Assembly (NCBI GenBank): GCA_009667805.1
Contig: CM019067.1
Coordinates: 245,741,721-245,805,720 of the forward strand
DNA length: 64,000 bases
Direction of reading: 5' to 3'
From: Leptobrachium leishanense
Lineage: Eukaryota > Chordata > Amphibia > Anura > Megophryidae
The notes below the pieces were generated by a model. It had not been told where the DNA came from and did not search any database. It worked only from the letters and a program-made list of their open reading frames with translations. Of the stretch, positions 56,046 through 64,000 are shown piece after piece; the first letter of the stretch is position 1; every line of letters begins with the position of its first letter. The translations under genes were made by a program, and so were the position numbers.

Positions 56046-57286
56046 TTAACCACTTCAATGCGGAGGACGCGCTCAGTGCGTCCCCCGCATTACTGCTGGT
56101 ATGCGGAGGACGCGCTGAGCGCGTCCTCCCTTTGGGGTCAGCGTTCGGCCGGGTTCCGGCCGATCGCTGGCCCCCCCGGTGCGGGCTGACATCCTCGATG
56201 TCAGCCCAGCATACGGAACTGCAGCCGCTGAAATTAGGTGTCATCGCGGCAGCGCGATGACACCTAATTCAGGCGCCCCCCCCGCATGTGCAGAGGAGGT
56301 GCCTGAAAGGGAGGGGGGGAGGTCCTTCGGACCTCTCTCCCTCCCGATCGGCGGCGTTGCGGGGGTTAACCCAGGCACCATTTGGAAGGGCACAGCCTGC
56401 CCTTCCAAATGGTGTCTGGCATTAACCCCTGGGGAGCTGGATCGCGAATCAACGCTGAAAAGCGCCGGTTCGCGATCCTTTCCCGGCGCTGGCCGACATC
56501 TTGGATGTCGGCCAAGCCTCCGGGAACTCCCCCTGAGGACTGGCGTCATTGTGCATAGCACGATGACGCCAGTCCTAGAGTTAACCCCTAACTGCCACCA
56601 ACGGTGGAGATAGGGAGTTCCAATGAACTCCCTATCTCCCGATCCGTGGCAGCTAGGGGTTAAAGTTTGGTATCGTTGGATCGGCCAGAGAATGGCCGTT
56701 CCAACGATACCAAACTCGAATGTGAAAAAAGTTTTTTAAAAAAATAAAAATAAAAATTAAAAATTAAAATATATTTAAAAAAAATTATAAAAAAAAATAA
56801 ACCTTTTTTTTCTTTTTTTTGGTTCGTTAGTGTAGCAATATTTCTCCCATTTCAATTATAATGTGAACAATGATGCTGCATTAACGATTTTTGTATGCGG
56901 TGCGTTTGTTAAAAATCGCGTAATTTTCCCCAAAAAAAAATGTAACGAGACCCCATCTCTAATTTTTTTAACAAGCGCACCCCATACAAAATATAACCGC
57001 AATTGCTCGCATGTTAAAATGTGAAAAAAAACACTTTACACGTTGTAAATTATTGAAAAATCATATTTTATTGCATTTTTTGTTATAATATACAGACATG
57101 ACATAACGTATACATATAATAATGACATATTATGAATCTACCGAGTCTGACGGAAAGAACGATATATAATATGTCTGGGTAATATACTAAAATAAGCCTT
57201 CAAAACACGTTTAAACATGATGAGCAAAACCGGTAAAAATGACCTCAGCACAGAGGTGTGAAAAGCCTCAGCAGCGAAAGGGTTAA
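56046..57286 (+). mobile_element. TTAA-flanked hairpin element (P6)
   Basis: TTAA at 56046-56049 and 57283-57286. Uninterrupted sister of 928-2584 in the same orientation. About twelve palindromes run in order from 56060 to 56720, e.g. 56237-56264, 56439-56478, 56491-56513, 56606-56639 and the TTGGTATCGTTGGA pair at about 56666-56715. An AT-rich half follows and the copy ends AGCAGCGAAAGGGTTAA. 1241 bp, non-coding. Confidence 0.85.
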
Positions 57287-57928
57287 ATGTCAATTTAAAA
57301 AAATATTTCTAGACATGCATATTCCTTTAAGCAACGGCTTCAGATATCCCATACTCTTGTGATCTATTTCTTCAATCGACAACAAGCATTTTGTTTAGGA
57401 AGGTGGAAAGGATGTAAGAAATGAAAAGGCTACCTCTATCAGTTCATATGGGGATGCAGACTCTGTCCTTTAATGGAACAAGCATTGTGAAGAAATTCCA
57501 TTAGCTTTCATTTTAAAAATGTAAGTTACATTTTATATTCTACTTTGGTTCCAATGATCTTTTTAGTAAATTTTTCAGAGTTTTAACTCTTGGCTTTCAT
57601 AGCAACTGCTTTTAAATTAAGGCACTTTGATTGATTTCTGTAATGGATATGGATATACTGCTTGTCTTCATTACCATCTTTGCTCTTATCATTGTCTTTT
57701 CTGATCCCTTGTGAAAGCTTGATGCAATATATACAATACATGAGGAATATTGTGAACAAGCGCTGAGTGATTTCTAACAAATAATGGTTTGCAGAGTTTA
57801 CAGGTTAGCTATTTGGTAGACTCCACCTCTTCTATCAAGTACAAGTCTATAAGATTTCTCTCTTAAGTTTACAATGTTTAATTAAAAGCAACATTCTAGC
57901 TGTTTTTGAGTTTTATCTAAAACAAGTA
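57287..57928. other. Unannotated interval
   Basis: AT-rich, no recognised element or gene. Confidence 0.5.
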
Positions 57929-58606
57929 CCCTGTAGATACTCGAGTATACCGCTAGATTTTGGTGACAAAAATTTACCTTAAAATTGGAGGGGTCGCGTT
58001 ATATTCGAGACATGTGCATTGCATGTAAAAAAAACTTGACTTGCTCAGGGAGCCCAAGTCTCCCAGAAGTTCCGGTATTCTCCCTGAATTGAATATGGGT
58101 TCCCTGACGCCCGCAAAAACTTCAGGAACTCCCAGATTCGGGAGAGGTGCTATCCATCATGGTCAGAGGGCACGCTCGGATTAAGCCAATCATTCAAGAT
58201 TGGCTTAAAACCGAGAATGCACCCTCGCTCCATGATGCGGTGGTTGAGCCTGCCTACTGGAGGTGAGAAAATGACACCTCCCGGGGTACTGGCTATCGGT
58301 GAATGATTCACTGCATTGGTCACCTCGCTCTGCCGGCCATCTTATTGCAAGTAAAGAAGATGGGTGGCTGGCGGAGCTTCATACTTAGTAACAACTACAA
58401 TCATTCTAGAGCAGAGCACCTTGGCTTGAGGGGTAGTCTGACTGTTAAGAGAAGCTTGAAGAATTGTAATTGTTTACTGGTACAGTATACTTCTATAATT
58501 TTGCTCCACGCGTTATATTCGAGTCTTGAGTATTCTCTCATTTCCACAATAATTCTCTATCCATCGCGTTATATTCGGGTCACGCTATACTCGAGTATCT
58601 ACAGGG
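57929..58606. mobile_element. MITE with TAGATACTCGAGTATA ends
   Basis: CCCTGTAGATACTCGAGTAT at the left and ATACTCGAGTATCTACAGGG at the right. A second inverted motif CGCGTTATATTCG lies at 57996 and, directly repeated, at 58508 and 58566. No clean target duplication found. Superfamily unassigned, non-coding. Confidence 0.75.
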
Positions 58607-58661
58607 TGACTAGTTTCCAGTGTACATGCAAACTTGCGAAGAGGTCTCTTTGATCTCCATA

Positions 58662-59390
58662 AAGCGTTATTCAATAAGAGCAGAACTTGTCACCAAATTG
58701 CACTGAATGGTGAATTTCAAAATATGGTGCAATTTCGTGGCAGTTTGGCTATTCAGAGAGCTGTCAATTCTCCAAATACTGGCGAATTGCCAGCGAAATA
58801 TAGCACAATTTGCCTCAAATCGCCACAATTCAGCGACCTTTGGCAGCAGTGAAATTGTTCCATAGAGAAGTAATGTTTAATCTATTCAGAGAAGGCCTAA
58901 CTGCACCGAAGTGTTGGCGAAATGCCCAGATTTTTGGTGGTTAAGTTCGACAGGTTTAAATAGGCGAATCCCATCATATACAATGTTATTTTTTTTATTC
59001 AACCATTTATTCTTTTCATTGGCAAAAAAGTATTTTTATTTATTTATTTTTTAGAATTTTTTGGGCATGTTCAGAATTTTTCGGCAAAATTTTTTTTAAT
59101 GGCTTTTTTTTACTCAGTTTTACTATTTGCACAGGGATCTTTTTTTTATTTATATGCATTTTTATCATTTTAAACATGTTTTTTTAAATAGCAGAGTTCT
59201 GGTTTTCTTTTACCCGGTTGGCTGCGTTCAGCGGCTGGACGACTGTTCTCGACAGCATTCGGTGGCTGATCAGTGGCGGCCTACAGAGGTCAGTTCGGCA
59301 GCTCGATCCCATTTGACGCACTTCGTGGACCCTGCGGTGAATGCTGCAATCCCCGCAGGGTCAGCGAATTAAATTTTTCAATGTGCACTG
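58662..59390. mobile_element. GTTATTC-family partial element (B7)
   Basis: GCGTTATTCAATAAGAGCAG start, internal GGTGCAATTTCGTGGCAGTT and CCCTGCGGTGAATGCTGC text as in 4028-4880 and 15985-16373. The right end decays near 59390. Confidence 0.5.
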
Positions 59391-60121
59391 AAGAGTAAGC
59401 AAATGCACCTTGTTGTTCTTCTTTAATGTTCAGTTTGGAGAATCAATGAAATTAATGTAATGGTTTAATTTTTATATTTCCAGTGTCATTTTCTTAGATA
59501 AAACATACATATTTGTCTTTTTATTACGTTATTAAAACATCTGATTGTTATAATGCACATAGAACTCAATGTTGATATATATCTATTATCAAGTACATTG
59601 CTTCCCAGAGTGGTAACTTGTCAGCTACAACAGATGTTTATGACATCTGGCATTACAAACTGAAGCAAATGTGTTGTTTTCTTTGTGAGTGTGGCACATT
59701 ATAAGATTTCCGTTTGAGTATTACATGTGCGCAGATGTATATTTGTTAGTTTTCCTTTATATCAATTCACAGTCGTGATTAGGAAATCCGTCGTCAGACT
59801 GTGTATTAATATCATCCATCAACAGAGTAGTTACATGAATATAACAGTGATCTCATTCAGAAATGTATTAGCATGGCTCATTCATCATCAAATTACCACC
59901 TCTTTGGATTTAAACCATCCAATCAGGAGGAACTGGGTTAAAGGAACAGCCAATGCAAATTATGTTTCAAAAACTCCAAATGGAAGTTATATTTTTTTCA
60001 TATTTTTTTTTTTTTTTTTAGATTCATGTATCCTTTAAGAATAATTTAGTGTTCTTATATGAGCATCTCATTTTTGAAACAACTGACTTAAACCATTTTT
60101 GTTTGCCTCACTAAATACTTC
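59391..60121. other. Unannotated interval
   Basis: AT-rich, contains a T-run at 59995-60020; nothing recognised. Confidence 0.5.
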
Positions 60122-60675
60122 CAGGGTAATTCAAGGAGCACCAAAATGTCAGTGACATTTTGGTGCTCTCTGATTCACCGCACTTCGGCGAGTCCGAAGT
60201 GCGAAAAATCAGCCGCTGAACGCCACCGCAAACCAGCCAGCCAGAACGCCTAACAACTGACGACCCGCCAAATGGACTGCCGAACGCTGCAGAAAAAACT
60301 CTGCCTTGCCGCTGGACGGGTAAAAAAAACCAAGAAAAAAAACCTCAACTTTAAAACCGTGTTTAACAAAAAACTACTGAAATAAAATGCCTGAAAATTA
60401 TATATGAGTTCCTATAGATAATGTTAAAAATGTCTGTTATAGGGAAAAAAATACCGCTATTTAAAAAAATGATAAATTTGAAAAATAAATTTGCCAACAA
60501 AAATCCCGAAAAATGCTTAAAAATCCTAAACAATGAAAATAAAGAAACTTTTTGCTGCAGATTTAAAAGAATTAACAGTTTATTAGATAATGCAGAAAAA
60601 CGGGAATATTTTTAACATTGAAACCTATCGGATTCGTCTGATTAAACCTGCTGAATGAAACCACCGAACATCAGG

Positions 60676-61366
60676 GCAAATGCTTATGCCAGCTATTGAA
60701 TACGGAGATGTAGTGTATGCAGCCGCCCCGCAAACGCACCTCCAGAAACTTACTACATTGTATAACTCATTCTGTCACTTTGTGCTACAATGTAACTACA
60801 TGACCCACCATTGTGACATGTTAAAAGAGCTAAACTGGCCGTCGCTGGAATCTAGACGCACCCTTCACCTTTCCAACCTGGTGTTTAAGAGTTTTTCTGG
60901 GAAGCTACCATCCTACCTGAATAGACTGCTTCCCTCAGCAGTTCCCTCATCCTATAACCTCCGATCCAGGACTGGCACCTTACTTTCAATACCACAATAC
61001 AAAAAGCAAGTGGCTCGATCATCATTTTCCTACAGAGCACCACAATTATGGAATAACCTCCCAGACGCCATCAAATCTTCTCCCAGTCTAAAGTCCCTTA
61101 AGAGCTCCATATTAACATACCTCAATAAGGAATGCACCTGTAAACATGTAACATAGTGACTATATTTCCTACATATTTATTTTCTGTTAATCTGTATATT
61201 TGTTTTGTGTTAATTTCTTGCATTTTACTACTTTGTATTTCTGTAACCATGTTCTTGAACCCAGAAGATACTTGAAAACGAGAGAAATCTCAATGTATCC
61301 TTCCTGGTAAAATCCTTTATAAATAAATAAAAATAAATAAATAAATAAATAAAATTTAATTGACAT
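60676..61366 (+). mobile_element. CR1/Rex1-like LINE, 5'-truncated
   Basis: C-terminal reverse transcriptase segment, 3' UTR and the CCAGAAGATACTTGAAAACG ... AAATAAATAAATAAAT tail. The best-preserved of five copies in the window. Confidence 0.85.
60680..61156 (+). pseudogene. LINE reverse transcriptase, C-terminal 158 codons
   Basis: Open frame starting within the domain (the Met is not a true start). Motifs of jockey-superfamily LINE C-termini: IEYGDVVY, LNWPSLESRR, YNLRSRTG, FSYRAPQLWNNLPDAIK, and a C-terminal CTCKHVT shared with 44799-45026. The catalytic palm and endonuclease are missing, so it is inactive. Clade is CR1, Rex1 or L2-like; I cannot separate them by eye. Confidence 0.85.
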
Positions 61367-61572
61367 TTCTCTGCTGTTGGGTGTACTCTGAATATGTTAA
61401 CCATTGCTTCTCTATGGGGGATTTCACTGCTGCAGTATTTCTCTGGCAATTCGCCAATATTTTGAGAATTGCCAGCTTTTGAATAGCCAAATGGCCACAA
61501 AATGGCACCATATGGGGAAATTCCCTGTTTGGTGCAATTTCGGGGCCAGTTCGGCTCTCTTTGAATAACCCC

Positions 61573-62179
61573 TATAGTCTCCAACTCATGCAAACTGTGG
61601 CTAACATGGCAATAATATGAATATTACCCTTAAGATAATATGCTTATTGTAAGATGTGATTGGCTCCATTCCTTTGTCCTTTCTTTAGCATTCATGACTG
61701 ACGTCTTTCAAATGTGAACGACGTATTTTCGCACCGGCTATGAACCGAAAATACATCATTCACATGAGCCAGCTAAGCGGAAATAGTACGTCTGAACGGA
61801 TATTGAGAATTTGCTTTTGACGCCGATATACATTTCCGGGTTTCTATATAAAACGGTCTGTATGCTCTTGTATATTTGTATGCACTTTGATAAAGACCTA
61901 AGGGTCGAAACGCGTTAGTGCTTGATTTTTAATAAATGCCTTTCACCTTATTGGACTGTGGCGGCATTTTTTCTTCACCCTGCGAGGACGTATTCATCAG
62001 TCGCCTTTCGGCCGGAGATATGGATCGATGGTGTTGAGGATAGTGCGATCCATTTTCTACATGTTGGATTTTTGCACCTGGGCAATTTCAACCCGCTGTC
62101 GGCATATGCAGGTTTGATGCGGTGTGTAAATAGGCAGTTAGTTACATGGATAGATATTTAGTTAAATAGCTCTTATATT
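61573..62179. other. Unassigned repeat-like sequence
   Basis: Contains the hairpin motif TGATAAAGACC...GGTCGAAACGCG at 61888-61914 followed by AATAAA at 61931. This vocabulary recurs near 32550 and 47490, so this is probably the 3' part of a dispersed repeat. No gene seen. Confidence 0.4.
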
Positions 62180-62470
62180 TTGTTTCTTGTATCTATTGCT
62201 CTCAGTAGATCAGTAGCCGTTATGAGATATGCAAGTTCAGCTGCCCTCTTGTTTTGTGGTTTATAGTGAGAGGCCCAACCACCTCTTGGGCATGCACCCC
62301 ACCCTTTCTCATGGTTTACAGGTTTTCCATTGCAGGACCAACCTAAATCTTGCATTTTGCAGAAAGCTTTGGGTAAAGGGAGGTCTCCAATACGTGAGTT
62401 AATCTCATAAGAGCAGGTATTAGGTTTTTATTGGTAGGGACTGGCCAAATGGGATACATTGATATGGTGG
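62180..62470. repeat. Dispersed repeat, copy 2
   Basis: Same ordered blocks as 10200-10650 but without the hAT insertion, so it preserves that empty site. Confidence 0.45.
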
Positions 62471-63541
62471 CACAGCTACAAAGCGTGAGCTTCCTATGGA
62501 GGCCTATCTGATCATAGCAGTTTGATAGGGAGGTAAAATCCATGTCCGTTGTAGCATGCAATAAAGGTACGCATGTTACATCATTTGGTCCTCTCAACTG
62601 GTCCATCAAAATGCCACGACGAACACTAGGAGGGGGATCACAACAGATATACTAGGTGCATTTGTGTAGCCCCCACCTTACTAGAAAACTTTGCCAGGTG
62701 TTTTTAACCTGTTAGATGTTTGGTTGGGTTGAGTACTTTGATTTTTTATGTTGTAGATAATTTATATATACAGATGCATAGATACACATATATAGATAAC
62801 TCAACATTGTAGCATTTTTCTGTATAATAATGTACAAATTAAAGAATAAATAAATAATTTGTGGTCCTAACATAAATATTTTAAAAATAATCATGAGTGC
62901 AAAAAAAAAGGTCTAAGACATTTTAAAATAAATCTAATGAGACAGGGGAACTGCTTTTTCTAGATTAGGGAGAGAAAAAAACGCCAGTCTCTGAAACAGC
63001 ATCTTCCTTAAATTTCATTACTATAGAACGTATCACATCTATTTTAACAAGATTTCAAATGACAAACTCATTGGAACATTAGCGGACATTTAAATGCTAA
63101 TTAGCTAAGTCACTGCTAATCTTTCCCAGTCCAGTTCACAGACACATGTGTCAATTAAACAGAAGTCAGACCCAGGGGAAAAAAAGAGAGGTCAGAGGGT
63201 AGTGCTCAGTCAACTGTGAGATCACATTAAAACAGATTGAGCTGTTATAATCTCAACAGGGAAAAATCCACTGCAGTATGCTCTCAGTTTAATGGCACAG
63301 CATAGCTGTATTTCTTGGCAAACATATAAACTCCCTGTATTGTTACCTGCCAGCCTTGTAGTTGTTTTGCCTGTAAATTTCCCATTTGTTAACACCTATT
63401 TTACCCGAACCATGTACATCATTTTCACCATTGAATGTGTGCACTGAAACAGGTGAAAACATTTGGCCAAAGTAGTCAATGTGAAGCAAATGTAACCTTT
63501 TTTGCTGCATTTATCTTGTATTTTTTGTGATTTAATACTTT
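62471..63541. other. Mostly non-repetitive interval, possible conserved noncoding DNA
   Basis: 62980-63300 has no element ends and contains AAATGCTAATTAGCTAAGTC, a homeodomain-type palindrome in complex surrounding text. No coding signal. The call as conserved noncoding is only a suspicion. Confidence 0.3.
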
Positions 63542-64000
63542 GGGCTAATTACAATATTCGCGCTAAAATGGGGACGCTAAGGAAAAAACCTGCGCCTGCA
63601 GGATTTCTTCTTTGCGCCCCCGTTTTAGCACGGAATTACAATGCAGGAGCTAGAAAAGCTGGCTGCGTTGTTAATGGGCGCTAAGCCCCGGGATGCACGC
63701 AGCAGCGCTAAGCGCCACTGTGCGCATCCTCTTCATGGAGTCCATAGGACTCCATTGAGGCAGACCCTGGCAGTCACATGACCTGTTGGATCTCGCCTCG
63801 AGAGATCCGGCAGGTCGGCGTAGTGATCCACAGGGAGAGACTGGGGGACTTTTTCCCCCAGTCTCTCCCCGCTTCCGCCGGACAGAGGAGGCGGTTGGAG
63901 CCGCGGTCCTCGCCGTGGGACAGGAGGTGAGTATCTGATTCATTTTGGGGAGGTGCTGCTGGTGCTAACGGATTCTGCACCAGTGGAATCCGTTAGCACC
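63542..64000. mobile_element. Harbinger-like element truncated by window edge (H10)
   Basis: GGGCTAATTACAATATTCGC start and a palindromic interior matching 24645-25369 (CTCGCGAGATCCGG-type, GGCGTAGTGATCCACAGGG, GAGGCGGTTGGAGCC). The right end lies outside the window. Confidence 0.7.

Larger units (their letters stand above)
60122..61572. mobile_element. GTTATTC-family element with LINE insertion (B8)
   Basis: CAGGGTAATTCAAGGAGCACC at 60122 and GGCTCTCTTTGAATAACCCC near 61572. Left part matches 4028-4640 (AAACCACCGAACATCAGGGC). It is split by the LINE 3' end 60676-61366. Non-coding apart from the LINE. Confidence 0.65.

Noticed and set aside
1..64000. Host exons, tRNA or rRNA genes
   Set aside because: No splice-bounded conserved peptide, tRNA box pair or rRNA sequence could be recognised by eye; a homology search could still find small exons or RNAs.

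Overview
This window looks like repeat-dominated vertebrate genomic DNA, most probably from an amphibian (an anuran is my best guess). The guess rests on the mixture of families: a chromovirus-type Ty3/gypsy element, L2- and CR1/Rex1-like LINEs, an L1-like tail, a Penelope-like remnant, a Tc1 family with long terminal repeats, and many PIF/Harbinger-, hAT- and piggyBac-like non-autonomous elements. I recognise no host protein-coding gene, tRNA or rRNA. Nearly every open reading frame is either transposon-derived or a chance frame inside a repeat.

Layout. 1-12.5 kb: nested MITEs. A TTAA-flanked hairpin-rich element (928-2584) sits inside a GTTATTC-family element (464-3027) and itself carries a Harbinger-like element (1120-1545). 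Further copies, a hAT and a mosaic hAT follow, with a quiet non-repetitive stretch at 7.95-9.2 kb. 12.9-27.2 kb: two inverted copies of one segment (a 0.5 kb repeat joined to a Tc1 left end) face each other across about 8.7 kb and carry different later insertions. 27.3-33.9 kb: a Harbinger-like element invaded by a long palindrome, two retroposed tails with target duplications, an L2-like LINE and a Penelope-like GIY-YIG remnant. 33,964-40,530: a young, almost intact Ty3/gypsy chromovirus on the minus strand, with 1.1 kb LTRs, a perfect 5-bp target duplication and one premature stop. 40.5-51.7 kb: mostly non-repetitive AT-rich DNA with LINE tails, a solo LTR (47,853-48,496) and a perfect 180-bp palindromic MITE. 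51.7-55 kb: a Tigger-like element with an amplified 30-bp coding repeat, then 1.7 kb of AACCATGG satellite. 55.6-64 kb: another TTAA hairpin element, more MITEs, a LINE 3' end and a truncated Harbinger-like element at the window edge.

The elements work as a record of insertion history. Empty sites preserved in sister copies (for example P6 for the 1120-1545 insertion, and the 12.9-kb arm for the 25,837-27,101 insertion) let many insertions be proven and ordered. The most unusual signal is the TTAA family: each full copy is a string of about a dozen consecutive hairpins, and copies differ by paired changes that keep the hairpins intact.
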